The notes below the pieces were generated by a model, which saw only the letters and a program-made list of their open reading frames with translations, searched no databases and was not told the origin of the DNA. From Terriglobia bacterium (GTDB taxonomy: Bacteria > Acidobacteriota > Terriglobia > Acidiferrales > UBA7541), in contig JAIQES010000012.1 of assembly GCA_020073705.1 (NCBI GenBank), forward strand, positions 17,559 through 81,558: 64,000 nucleotides of DNA, written 5' to 3'. The stretch's first letter is position 1. Each line of letters opens with the position of its first letter. Shown in pieces: positions 36,682-45,388 of the stretch. Position numbers and translations under genes: made by a program.

Positions 36682-37920
36682 TTACCGCTTCCTCAAGCGC
36701 GTGACAATGTCGTCCACGGCAATGGCTCCGATGGGGTGACCGGCCTTATCCACCACTGCCAGGCTGTGCAGATTGTACTTGTCGAAAAGCTCAAATACTT
36801 CTTTCTCCTGTGCGTCCGGCGCCACCGAGAGCAGCGGCTCCGCCTTCAACGCTTCCATCCGCTCGTCCGCAGGTGCGAGTAAGAGGCGTCCGACGGCGAC
36901 GGCGCCGGTGAGTTTTGCGTCGCCGTCGATGAGAAATATGGTATCGAGCTGTTCCAGGTCCACATCCTTTTCGTGAATCCATGCGACCACTTCTTCACGT
37001 GTCGCCGTTTCGCCCACGTATATGAAATCGGTATTCATCATTCCGCCGGCGGAGCTTTCTTCAAACTTCAGCAGTTCGCGCACCTCGCGGGCTTCTTCGC
37101 CCGGCATTTCGCGCAGGACGTCACGCGAGCTTTCCGGCGTCAAACCTGCCAGCACATCAGCGGCCTGATCCGGGTCCATTTCTTCCAAAATGTCCGCCGC
37201 CTTTTCCGGGTCCAGAGTCTCGACGATTTGCGTGGTCAGCCGCTTGTCCAGCTCGGCGAGCGCTTCCGCGGCGGTTTCCTCATCGAGCGACGCAACGATC
37301 GACTGCCGCTCGACGGGAGACAATTCTTCCATGATGTCTGCCAGGTCGGCTGGGTGCATCCGCTCCAGTTTCTGATGCGTGATGCGCAGCTTCACGCGGC
37401 GGAGCGGATCGGATTCGATCAGGTTGACGAATTCCCAGGGGATCAGGCGTGTTGGCAGCTTGGTCGCGAGTCCGCGAATCAGCCCCGGCGAGGCCACGCC
37501 GTGGAGCAGGCGTCGCGCCGCACCGGTCAGACCCACATCCACCTGCGTAACGCGCAATTCGACGGTCCCGTTGGTTCGGTGCTCGGAAAGGTCAATATCA
37601 TTGACCCTGACTACTTTCCGGCCGCTGGTGTCGATGATCTGTTGGTCGAGTAAATCTTTGCGCAGGGCAAGCCAGCCTTCATTCGGACGGTAATGCTCCA
37701 GCTCCTTTTCCTCGACGTTCAATTTGAGGACGCCCGGAGCAACGAAGGCGAGGTGATCATAGCGTGCGACCAGAGGGAGATACTTCCCGCGCCCGAGCAG
37801 CATGCGAGCAACCCGGTTCGGCTGGTCGGCAGGTTCGATAAAAAGTTCGCTGACGTGACCGACAAAATGGCCGTCACGATCATAGACTTCTCCGCCCAAA
37901 AGCTCTGTAGCGTGCAGCAT
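36682..37920 (-). CDS. Soluble PRC-barrel / MgtE-N / CBS protein
   Basis: A 412-residue cytosolic protein. It begins with a PRC-barrel-like unit (GGEVYDRDGHFVGHVSELFI) and a second strand-rich unit (to about 160). An MgtE N-domain of superhelical repeats follows, with HPADLADIMEELSPVERQSIV, LDPEKAADILEEMDPDQAADV and the closing YEESSAGG-like FEESSAGGMMNTDFI. It ends with a CBS pair (EEVVAWIHEKDVDLEQLDTI; NLHSLAVVDKAGHPIGAIAVDDI). In MgtE these domains sense Mg2+ and gate the channel, but here the membrane domain is missing and an Nramp-like transporter is encoded next door. An AAAGGAGG motif precedes the ATG. Confidence 0.88.
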   Translation of the reverse strand: MLHATELLGGEVYDRDGHFVGHVSELFIEPADQPNRVARMLLGRGKYLPLVARYDHLAFVAPGVLKLNVEEKELEHYRPNEGWLALRKDLLDQQIIDTSGRKVVRVNDIDLSEHRTNGTVELRVTQVDVGLTGAARRLLHGVASPGLIRGLATKLPTRLIPWEFVNLIESDPLRRVKLRITHQKLERMHPADLADIMEELSPVERQSIVASLDEETAAEALAELDKRLTTQIVETLDPEKAADILEEMDPDQAADVLAGLTPESSRDVLREMPGEEAREVRELLKFEESSAGGMMNTDFIYVGETATREEVVAWIHEKDVDLEQLDTIFLIDGDAKLTGAVAVGRLLLAPADERMEALKAEPLLSVAPDAQEKEVFELFDKYNLHSLAVVDKAGHPIGAIAVDDIVTRLRKR

Positions 37921-38076
37921 ATCGCCTCCTTTCTTCGCGCCGCGTGCCAGGTCCGGGATGCGGCCATTCGGCTTATTATCATAAACTTATAAGCAGCGCA
38001 TGATTCTGAAACCGATCCGATAGCCTGTGGGCCTCATCGCCGGCCGAATCAAGTGGTTTCCTGTGGCGCGGATTCG

Positions 38077-38120
38077 GAAAACAAAAGACCCGCGACCAGG
38101 GGTGTAGCCCGGCCGCGGGT
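38077..38120 (-). terminator. Intrinsic terminator or attenuator before the MgtE/CBS gene
   Basis: On the minus strand ACCCGCGGCC pairs with GGTCGCGGGT (10 bp, one mismatch, 13-base loop) and is followed by CTTTTGTTTT. This is a classic terminator shape, placed inside the leader of the MgtE/CBS gene. Confidence 0.6.
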
Positions 38121-38285
38121 GGTTGCGGTTTCCTCGCTCTACCCGAGGCGCGTGCGGCACCGTTTCAAAACACGACGCATTGGCATCCCGGCAGCCCTTG
38201 ACTGTGCCAGACGAGGACAGAGCGCCGCTACGTCCTTGCTACTCGGAAAGGGTTCTTGCGCTGCTGATTCGCTCATTTCCGGACG

Positions 38286-38318
38286 AAAAAACTCCAACAC
38301 AGTTAGGTAAACGGAGTT
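38286..38318 (-). terminator. Probable terminator after the CYTH gene
   Basis: AACTCC and GGAGTT form a six-base stem with a 17-base loop, followed by TTTT on the minus strand; a T-run is also present on the other side, so it may work in both directions. The stem is short. Confidence 0.4.
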
Positions 38319-38346
38319 GAGATTTTTGTCAAGGAAAGAGTGCGTG

Positions 38347-39015
38347 CTAACGCAATTTTTTTGTTGGCATAAAGAGCATATCAGCGGGTTTGTGTCCGCG
38401 GAGCCGGCAGCTGGCAATGTAGAGAGCCCCGTAGGTCTTAGTAATGTAGTCCGCCCGGGTGTATCCGAAAAGTTTGGCAGCGCGATCAATGGCCGACGGG
38501 GCGCCTTCCAGTTCGAGGAACGCGCCGATGGGAGTCTCATCGAACTCAATCTTCAGGCCGCGGATGCCTGGTAGAGTGTATGTGGTCCTGAATTTTTCGT
38601 AACGGAACACTGGCCGCAGTCCCAGAGCAATCAGGATGAGCCGCATCTGTTCCCCGCGAGCGACGGCGACTTCGATTTCTTCTCTTATCTTATATCGTCC
38701 CGCCTTCCTCAGTTTGCCGAGCGTGGTCCGCGCGCCGCGCAACGATTGAGACGAGCCCTTGTAGGTCAGCGTGGACTTGACGGCCCCCAGACGATCCTTC
38801 CCGCCACCGTGCGAATTTGGCCGCTCGATTCGGATTCGAATGAGCTGGCGGCGCCGGGCCAGGTCCTTCTTCGGGGTGTCATAGAGCGTGTCAGATTCGT
38901 AGGTGCGTGGGCAAGACTCCCGGGCTTGGAGCTGCTTCAGGCAACGCCGCAATGCGGCGACATCCGCGACGCGTAGCTTAATCTCGACTTCCTGATTGGA
39001 ACTGCTTGCTGGCAT
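38347..39015 (-). CDS. CYTH-domain protein (class IV adenylate cyclase / triphosphatase family)
   Basis: A 222-residue protein of the triphosphate-tunnel fold. It starts with the hallmark EVEIKLRV (ExExK), followed by YESDTLYDTPKKDLARRRQLIRIRIE, a basic TYKG segment, REEIEVAV, and the late LKIEFDETPIGAFLELEG with acidic metal ligands. Members hydrolyse triphosphates such as thiamine triphosphate or tripolyphosphate, or make cAMP; the sequence does not decide. It lies divergent from mutS with a 123-base gap. Confidence 0.82.
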   Translation of the reverse strand: MPASSSNQEVEIKLRVADVAALRRCLKQLQARESCPRTYESDTLYDTPKKDLARRRQLIRIRIERPNSHGGGKDRLGAVKSTLTYKGSSQSLRGARTTLGKLRKAGRYKIREEIEVAVARGEQMRLILIALGLRPVFRYEKFRTTYTLPGIRGLKIEFDETPIGAFLELEGAPSAIDRAAKLFGYTRADYITKTYGALYIASCRLRGHKPADMLFMPTKKLR

Positions 39016-39138
39016 GATGGGACAGTATACGTCAGTCGAGCCTGACCTACGGGCAATCGTCTCGACAGAAGTGAACGCGGCAGGGTATAAACTTTCTGTA
39101 GCCGCCCGGCAGTTTCACTTCCGGCGCTCCACGAACAC

Positions 39139-41838
39139 ATGACTGAACCAGCCACGCCGCTGATGCGGCAATATCACGCCATCAAAACGCGCTACCCGCA
39201 TGTGCTGGTGCTTTTCCGGCTGGGAGATTTCTACGAACTCTTCTATGAAGACGCGATCGCCGCGTCGCGCGAATTGCAAATTACCCTAACCTCCAGAAAT
39301 CGGGAGCGAGGCGAGCCCGTGCCAATGTGCGGCGTTCCTTACCACGCCGCGGAGGGCTATATCGCGCGGCTGCTGCGCGCCGGATACAAGATCGCAGTCT
39401 GCGACCAGATGGAACAGCCGGGACCCGGGAAGAAGCTGGTGCGGCGCGAAGTGGTGCGCGTGATTACTCCGGGCACGGCAACCAGCCTCAATCTCCTCGA
39501 GCCGAAGGAAAACAATTACCTTGCCGCGCTGGCTCGCTCCGCGGCGGGAACGCCTGTTGGCCTCGCCTACGCGGACGTCACGACCGGCGAGTTCCTGGTG
39601 ACGGAGTTCTCCGGCGCTGACGCCGACGAGAAATTGCGCGATGAGCTGCACCGGCTGAAGCCGCGCGAGATACTTCTCCCCCGTCAGGCCGGGTTGTTTG
39701 CGACATCGCCCGGCGAGACCAACGGCTCCGGCCAGGGCCACGGCGCACGATTGGAATTGCGTGACGGCGTCGAAACGCGCATAGAAGAATGGGTTTTCCG
39801 CACCGACTATGCCGAGCGGATGCTACGCGAACAATTCGGCGTCGCGAGCCTTGACGGGTTCGGCCTTGCCGGTCATCCGCAAGCGGTGTCTGCAGCCGGC
39901 GCCATGGTGCATTATCTACGCGAAACTTCGGGCAAGGGTCCCGAGAACGCCGGCCATCTGGAGGCGGCGCTGGGCCACCTGGATCGCGTGCGGTATTACG
40001 AGCAGGCGGACGCCCTGGTGCTCGACACGGTAACGGTGCGAAACCTGGAGCTAGTGGCGCCCATTTTCGCGGAGGATGCCGGACGCGGCGGAGCGCTGAC
40101 GCTGCTGGCGGCACTGGACGAAACCGCAACAGGCATGGGGGCGCGCCTGTTGCGGCAGTGGATCCTGCGGCCACAAGTGAATCGCGATGAAATCGAGGCG
40201 CGCCTCGACGCCGTAGCTGAATTGAAATCGCACACGGTCCTGCGCGAAGAAATCCGGCACGACCTTGCCGGCGTGCAGGATTTGGAGCGCCTCGCCGGCC
40301 GCGTTACGCTGGGCGTGGCGTCGCCGCGCGATCTCATCGGCCTGCGGCAGTCGCTCGCGCGCATTCCTCTGCTGCGCAAATACCTGGCGAATTGCATCTC
40401 CGGACGGCTGGCGGCGTTGCACGCGCAAATGGATGAGCTATCCGACGTGCGTAAGCAGATCGAATCCGTGCTGGCGGACGATCCGCCCGCACTCGCGTCG
40501 GACCCAGGTGTGATCCGCCCCGGCTGCAACGCGGAATTGGACCAACTGCGCGACCTCTCGCAACACAGCAAGCAGATCATCGCCCAGATGGAAGAGCGCG
40601 AGCGCAAGCGCACGGGGATTGCTTCGCTGAAGATCCGCTTCAACCAGGTTTTCGGCTATTACATCGAGGTTACCAAGCCAAACCTGCATCTGGTGCCGAA
40701 CGATTTTGAGCGCAAGCAGACGCTGGTGAACGCGGAACGCTATACCGCTCCGGAGTTGAAGGAGTATGAACGGAAAGTGTTGGACGCCGACGAGCGAATC
40801 GCGGAGATCGAGCGGCGGTTGTTCGGCGAATTGCGGGCGTGGATCGGGGAACAGGCCGCGCGCCTTCGCCGCACCGCATCAGCGGTGGCGCAGCTCGACG
40901 GACTGGGAAATTTCGCGAGCCTCGCCGCGTCGCGGAACTACACGCGGCCGGAGTTTAGCGACGACGGCCAACTCATGATCCTTGCGGGCCGTCATCCGGT
41001 CATCGAACAATTGCTCGAGCAAAAGGGCGAGCGGTTTGTGCCCAATGACCTCTACCTCGACGACACCACGCAGCAGATTTTGCTGATCACGGGGCCGAAC
41101 ATGGGCGGGAAGTCCACCTACCTGCGGCAAGCCGCGCTGATTGTGCTGATGGCCCAGATGGGGTCTTTCGTCCCCGCAAGCCAGGCCCGGCTCCCGATGA
41201 CCGACCGGATTTTTACACGCATCGGCGCAGCCGATAACCTGGCGCGCGGGCGCTCGACCTTCCTGGTCGAAATGACCGAAGTCGCCGCCATCTTGAACAC
41301 GGCCACGCCGTCAAGCCTGGTTCTGCTCGACGAGGTGGGGAGAGGCACGGCGACGTTCGACGGGCTTTCGATCGCGTGGGCCGTGGTGGAGCATCTTTCC
41401 AGCGAAACCAAGTCGCGCACGCTGTTTGCGACCCATTACCACGAATTGACCGAACTCGCGGACCTGCTGCCGGGCGTCAAGAATGTGCACGTGTCAGCCC
41501 GGGAGACCTCGACTGGAATCGTCTTCCTGAAACGCGTTGAAACCGGAAGCGCGGACAAAAGCTACGGCATCGAAGTCGCGCGAATGGCCGGGCTTCCCCC
41601 AGCGGTGATTGCGCGGGCTCGCGAAATATTGGCGCGGCACGAACAGGCCGAGCACCAGTTGAGTGAAAAGCTGACCCCGGGAACCATTGTCGCGGGTGAA
41701 CCAACGCCAGAACAACAGGCGCTGTTCACTCCGCTCGACCGCCGCGTGCTCGAAGCCCTGCGCGGGGCTGATCTGGACAATCTGAAACCGATTGAAGCGC
41801 TCAATCTGCTGGCGGAGCTGAAGAAACAGATTCTATGA
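39139..41838 (+). CDS. mutS: DNA mismatch repair protein MutS
   Basis: Recognises mismatches and starts methyl-independent or MutL-dependent repair. The 899-residue protein has the mismatch-wedge motif FRLGDFYELFYEDA (Phe31, Glu33), the connector and core domains, and the ATPase with Walker A GPNMGGKST (652-660), the STFLVEMTEVAAIL segment, Walker B LVLLDEVGRGTATFDG and the ATHYHELTEL switch. The C-terminus ends in the family tail LKPIEALNLLAELK. The next gene, anmK, starts within the last codons (overlap 41835-41838). Confidence 0.97.
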   Translation: MTEPATPLMRQYHAIKTRYPHVLVLFRLGDFYELFYEDAIAASRELQITLTSRNRERGEPVPMCGVPYHAAEGYIARLLRAGYKIAVCDQMEQPGPGKKLVRREVVRVITPGTATSLNLLEPKENNYLAALARSAAGTPVGLAYADVTTGEFLVTEFSGADADEKLRDELHRLKPREILLPRQAGLFATSPGETNGSGQGHGARLELRDGVETRIEEWVFRTDYAERMLREQFGVASLDGFGLAGHPQAVSAAGAMVHYLRETSGKGPENAGHLEAALGHLDRVRYYEQADALVLDTVTVRNLELVAPIFAEDAGRGGALTLLAALDETATGMGARLLRQWILRPQVNRDEIEARLDAVAELKSHTVLREEIRHDLAGVQDLERLAGRVTLGVASPRDLIGLRQSLARIPLLRKYLANCISGRLAALHAQMDELSDVRKQIESVLADDPPALASDPGVIRPGCNAELDQLRDLSQHSKQIIAQMEERERKRTGIASLKIRFNQVFGYYIEVTKPNLHLVPNDFERKQTLVNAERYTAPELKEYERKVLDADERIAEIERRLFGELRAWIGEQAARLRRTASAVAQLDGLGNFASLAASRNYTRPEFSDDGQLMILAGRHPVIEQLLEQKGERFVPNDLYLDDTTQQILLITGPNMGGKSTYLRQAALIVLMAQMGSFVPASQARLPMTDRIFTRIGAADNLARGRSTFLVEMTEVAAILNTATPSSLVLLDEVGRGTATFDGLSIAWAVVEHLSSETKSRTLFATHYHELTELADLLPGVKNVHVSARETSTGIVFLKRVETGSADKSYGIEVARMAGLPPAVIARAREILARHEQAEHQLSEKLTPGTIVAGEPTPEQQALFTPLDRRVLEALRGADLDNLKPIEALNLLAELKKQIL

Positions 41839-43007
41839 AACATTCCCGAATAGGCGGAAAGTTGGCGCTCGGGATCATGTCCGGAACGTCGGCGGACGGA
41901 ATCGACGTGGCTCTGGTTCGAATCTCAGATCGAGCCGCCAGTCTCGAGAATTTTGCCGCCTTCCCCTTCCCTGCACGCATTCGCGAAACCATTCTGCGGC
42001 TGGGCGAGGGCCGGGCGACGACGACGGCCGAACTCAGCCAAATCAATTTTCTTCTAGGTGAGGAATTTGCCGGCGCAGCGCTGGCGGCCTGCCGAAAATT
42101 TCGCATACGTCCCTCGCAGATCGCCTTGATCGGCTCCCACGGGCAGACGGTGTTTCATCAGGGGGCGCCGGCGTGGTTCTGCGGACGGCGTGCGGCTTCC
42201 ACACTACAGATCGGCGAGCCTTCGGTAATCGCGGCGCGCACAGGGATCACCACCGTTGGCGATTTCCGTCCGGCGGACATGGCGGCGGGCGGACAAGGCG
42301 CGCCGCTGGTGCCGTTTGTCGATTACCTGCTCTATCGCAATGCGCGTGTGGGACGGGCAGCGCTCAATATCGGCGGGATTGCGAATGTAACCGTGATTCC
42401 CCGGTCTGCGAAAATTAAGGATGTCTTCGCCTTCGATACCGGCCCCGGAAACATGGTTATCGATGCGCTGGTGCGGCACTTCACGCACGGGCGGAAATCA
42501 TTTGACCGGAATGGGGAAATGGCCGCGCGCGGCAAGCTGTTGCCGCGCCTGCTCGACCAATTGCTGTGTGACAAGTATTTTCTCAAACCACCTCCGAAAA
42601 CGGCAGGACGCGAACAATACGGCGAGAATTACCTGCGGCGCGTGCTGGCGCATCGCGAAGCGCGCCGCGCGCGGCCCCAGGACGTGATACGCACCGCGAC
42701 GATCCTGACTGCGCTCTCGATTGTCGATGCATTTCATCGCTATGTTCTGCCGAGGACGAAGGTTGGGGAGACGATCATTTCAGGCGGCGGCACGCACAAT
42801 CCCGTGCTTGTCGCCCAACTGGAGGCGAGCTTGCCGGGCATTCTCCTCCGAACATCCGGCGAACTCGGCGTGCCGCAAGACGCCAAGGAAGCGTTTGCAT
42901 TTGCATTGCTCGCTTGGGAGACGCTGCACCGGCGTCCAGCGAATGTGCCCGGTGCAACGGGGGCGAAGAAGGCGGCCGTGCTGGGCAAGGTGTGTTATGC
43001 AGAGTAA
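41835..43007 (+). CDS. anmK: Anhydro-N-acetylmuramic acid kinase
   Basis: Recycles cell-wall muropeptides by converting anhydroMurNAc to MurNAc 6-phosphate. The 390-residue protein opens with the ATP-binding MSGTSADGIDVALVRI and has IGSHGQTVFHQ, QIGEPSVIAARTGITTVGDFR, GGQGAPLVPFVDYLL, LNIGGIANVTVI, FDTGPGNMVIDAL and the C-terminal ISGGGTHNPVL, all typical of AnmK. Length is normal. It overlaps mutS by four bases and is followed by a peptide-binding lipoprotein, a neighbour that makes sense for wall-peptide recycling. Confidence 0.96.
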   Translation: MKHSRIGGKLALGIMSGTSADGIDVALVRISDRAASLENFAAFPFPARIRETILRLGEGRATTTAELSQINFLLGEEFAGAALAACRKFRIRPSQIALIGSHGQTVFHQGAPAWFCGRRAASTLQIGEPSVIAARTGITTVGDFRPADMAAGGQGAPLVPFVDYLLYRNARVGRAALNIGGIANVTVIPRSAKIKDVFAFDTGPGNMVIDALVRHFTHGRKSFDRNGEMAARGKLLPRLLDQLLCDKYFLKPPPKTAGREQYGENYLRRVLAHREARRARPQDVIRTATILTALSIVDAFHRYVLPRTKVGETIISGGGTHNPVLVAQLEASLPGILLRTSGELGVPQDAKEAFAFALLAWETLHRRPANVPGATGAKKAAVLGKVCYAE

Positions 43008-44661
43008 GGAAGGCGGTAAAAGATGTGCAGGAGGTAAAGGACGTAGAGGAAGTAAAGGAAGTGAAGGAAGTGGAGGATCAAGACAACCACCCAACTGCAC
43101 CGCGTTGCGGCGTGGTTTCTCCTTCACTTCCTTTGCTTCCTCAATTTCCTTGACCTCCCTTCTCCTTGTCCTCGCACTGTCTTCCTGCAGCCATTCCGTC
43201 CATACCGAACCTGGTGTCGTCAATTTTCTGATCGAAACGATGCCCACAAATCTGGACCCGCGGATCGGCACCGATGCCCAATCGCAGCGTCTGGACAGCC
43301 TGATCTTCAGCAGCCTGGTCGAACTCGACGCGCAGAGGAACGTGCACGGCGATCTGGCCGACAAATGGGAGATGCCGGACCCGCTCACGTATGTGTTTCA
43401 CCTGCGGCCCGGCGTGAAGTTCCACGACGGCCGCCCGCTCACCTCGGCGGACGTGAAGTACACATTTGACTCCATCCTCGACGGTACCGTGTCGTCGCCC
43501 AAGCGCGGATCCTACCTCGTCATACAGGCCATCGAGACACAGGATCCAGCGACGGTCATTTTTCATCTGAAAGAGCCCTATGCAGGATTCCTATGGAACA
43601 TCGCGCGGCCGGCCATTGGGATCGTTCCGGCGGGGGCCGGGGCAGACTTTGCGAGTCAGCTCGTTGGGACGGGCCCATTCCGGTTCGTCAGTGCGCAACA
43701 GGACGACAACGTAGTGCTCGAACGGAATACGGCTTATTTTGGGGCTGCACCAAAGATTTCCCGTGTGCGATTCCGAGTCGTGCCCGAAGCTATCGTGCGC
43801 GCGCTCGAACTGCGCAAGGGAACAGCCGACCTCGAGATGAACTCCCTCGCGCCGGACATGATTCCGGTTCTTCGCAAACAACCGGCGATCGAAGTGACCG
43901 AGCAGCCCGGAACGAATTACGCTTACATTGCGTTCAACCTCGATGACCCGGTGCTGGCCAGGCGAGAGGTGCGCCAAGCGTTGGCGTGGGCAACCGACCG
44001 GGAAGAGATCATCCGCTACCTGCTACGAGGGCAGGCGCGTCTGGCGGATGGTCCGCTGCCAACAAACAGTTGGGCGTATGAACCTGGCGTTATGCACTAC
44101 GGCTACGACCCGCAACAGGCCGAAAGACTGCTGGATGCGGCAGGATTCCCACGGCGACCTTCAGACGGCGGATTGCGCATGAAACTCACGCTCAAGACTT
44201 CGACTGAGGAATTGTCACGTCTGCTGGGCTCTGTTCTGCAGGAACAATGGCGCAAGGCCGGGGTGGATCTCGAGGTGCGACCGCTTGAGTTCGCGACGCT
44301 GTATTCGGACGTCACGCGGGGAAGTTTCGAACTCTACACGCTGCGATGGGTGGGTGCCAACAACGATCCCGACTTCTTCGAATATATTTTCAGCTCAAAA
44401 AAAATGCCTCCCGCCGGGGCTAATCGCGGTCACTACCACAATGCGGCGCTCGATGCGCTGCTCGACCAGGGGCGCGTCGAAAGCGACCAGGAGAAGCGGC
44501 GCAAACTGTTCAGCGAGGTCCAGAAAATCGTCGCGCAGGACTTGCCGTACCTGAGCCTCTGGTTCACGGACAACATCAGCGTCCACCGGAAAAGAATCAG
44601 CAATGTGCAGCTCACGCCCTCCGGAGATTACGATTTCCTACGCAACATCGAAGCACAGTAA
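42997..44661 (+). CDS. Peptide/nickel-type ABC transporter substrate-binding lipoprotein
   Basis: A family 5 solute-binding protein (DppA/OppA type) of about 554 residues. The mature part has VVNFLIETMPTNLDPRIGTD, LADKWEMPDPLTYVFHLRPG, VKFHDGRPLTSADVKYTFDSIL, FNLDDPVLARREVRQALAWATDRE and NRGHYHNAALDALLDQGR. The lipobox is LALSSCSH near residue 65. The N-terminus is unusual: from ATG 42997 a Gly/Lys/Arg/Ser-rich run precedes the hydrophobic segment, and a TTG at 43105 would give a normal lipoprotein signal peptide. Much of this region is an inverted repeat. Next to anmK it may bind muropeptide-derived peptides; no permease genes are present. Part of its 3' end is duplicated downstream. Confidence 0.87.
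   Translation: MQSKEGGKRCAGGKGRRGSKGSEGSGGSRQPPNCTALRRGFSFTSFASSISLTSLLLVLALSSCSHSVHTEPGVVNFLIETMPTNLDPRIGTDAQSQRLDSLIFSSLVELDAQRNVHGDLADKWEMPDPLTYVFHLRPGVKFHDGRPLTSADVKYTFDSILDGTVSSPKRGSYLVIQAIETQDPATVIFHLKEPYAGFLWNIARPAIGIVPAGAGADFASQLVGTGPFRFVSAQQDDNVVLERNTAYFGAAPKISRVRFRVVPEAIVRALELRKGTADLEMNSLAPDMIPVLRKQPAIEVTEQPGTNYAYIAFNLDDPVLARREVRQALAWATDREEIIRYLLRGQARLADGPLPTNSWAYEPGVMHYGYDPQQAERLLDAAGFPRRPSDGGLRMKLTLKTSTEELSRLLGSVLQEQWRKAGVDLEVRPLEFATLYSDVTRGSFELYTLRWVGANNDPDFFEYIFSSKKMPPAGANRGHYHNAALDALLDQGRVESDQEKRRKLFSEVQKIVAQDLPYLSLWFTDNISVHRKRISNVQLTPSGDYDFLRNIEAQ
43031..43160. repeat. Imperfect inverted repeat inside the lipoprotein 5' region
   Basis: Left arm 43031-43076 is a purine-rich run of AGGAAGTGA/GTAAAGGA-type words. 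Right arm 43115-43160 is its approximate reverse complement (CTTCACTTCCTTTGCTTCCT and following). The middle also closes with AACCAC and GTGGTT. Both arms are translated in the same frame of the lipoprotein gene. Confidence 0.7.
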
Positions 44662-44814
44662 GGCAGGCAATGAGTCGTCGGTGGCATTTGCTCTTCGGGC
44701 TTGACGAGACACCGTACCCTGCAAAATTCCGGCACTCACATTTTTGCACCGCACCTGCCTAGCTTCCAGGGGGCCTTTGGGTATATATACTTGTCGCGCG
44801 ACAAGGAGGCAGCC

Positions 44815-45015
44815 ATGCCACAGAAAGTCATCGAGATCGTCGGTACCTCGAAGGAAAGCTTCGCCAAGGCCGCGGAGAATGCGGTGGCCGAAGCCGCCAA
44901 GACTGTCCACGGTCTGAAGTGGGCGCGCGTCGCGGAAATGGAAATGCAGCTTGACGACAAGAAGATCATCGAGTACCGGGCGACCACGCGCATCTATTTC
45001 GACGTAAAGCGGTAG
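44815..45015 (+). CDS. Dodecin (flavin-binding dodecamer)
   Basis: A 66-residue protein with the full dodecin pattern: KVIEIVGTSKESFAKAAENA, VAEAAKTVHGLKWARVAEME and the last strand IIEYRATTRIYFDVKR. Dodecins form hollow dodecamers that bind and buffer riboflavin or FMN; the aromatic Trp in GLKWARV stacks on the flavin. The ATG at 44815 has an AAGGAGG motif seven bases upstream. The gene sits between the intact 3' end of the binding-protein gene and a decayed copy of that end. Confidence 0.93.
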   Translation: MPQKVIEIVGTSKESFAKAAENAVAEAAKTVHGLKWARVAEMEMQLDDKKIIEYRATTRIYFDVKR

Positions 45016-45110
45016 TCGGGTTTCGCGCGCCGTATGGGCCTGACCGCGGCCCAGGCGCGTTCGACCGGAGCTGAGGCCATCGCTATATAGGGGCAGCATC
45101 TCGGCGTAGC

Positions 45111-45329
45111 GCCGTTCAATCGCGGTCACTACCCGAATGCGGCGCAAACTGTTCACTGAGGTCCAGAAAATCGTCGCGGAGAACTTGCCGTACCTGAGCC
45201 TCTGGTTCACGGACAACATCTGCGTGCACCGGAAAAGAATCAGCAATGTGCAGCTCACGCCTTCCGGAGATTACGATTTCCTACGCAACATCGAAGCGCA
45301 GTAAGGCAGGCAATAAGTTGCAGGTGGCA
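45111..45329 (+). pseudogene. Decayed duplicate of the binding-protein 3' end
   Basis: Closely matches 44412-44689, the last 80 codons and trailer of the lipoprotein gene, including the stop and the following AAGGCAGGCAAT. A 53-base segment is missing, exactly between two GCGGCGC direct repeats (44443-44449 and 44496-44502 in the parent). The deletion changes the frame, so the copy cannot be read as one protein; the last part still reads LPYLSLWFTDNICVHRKR and ends DFLRNIEAQ. Confidence 0.85.
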
Positions 45330-45388
45330 AGGGAAGAGTTTTCTTCGTAGTCGGCCGTCAGTTTGAATTTCCCTTCTAGTTTGCAGTG

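Larger units (their letters stand above)
37921..38346. promoter_or_regulatory. Long leader region upstream of the MgtE/CBS gene
   Basis: A 426-base stretch with no gene. On the minus strand it holds two hairpins followed by T-runs (38286-38318 and 38077-38120), an element resembling the one at 33.1 kb (38182-38232), and the ribosome-binding site of the MgtE/CBS gene. The first hairpin can end the CYTH transcript; the second is only 160 bases before the next start codon, where it could act as an attenuator. Confidence 0.45.

Noticed and set aside
38300..38335. TTGACA box on the minus strand at about 38330 as a promoter for the MgtE/CBS gene
   Set aside because: The matching -10 region (TACCTA) is poor and lies inside the hairpin stem region; kept only as a possibility in the leader finding.
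42721..42996. N-terminal extension of the binding-protein frame into anmK
   Set aside because: The stretch is an alternative frame of anmK; ATG 42997 or TTG 43105 gives a sensible lipoprotein.
44390..45330. Possible mobile element around dodecin
   Set aside because: The similar sequences are direct copies of one gene end, not terminal inverted repeats, and no transposase is present.
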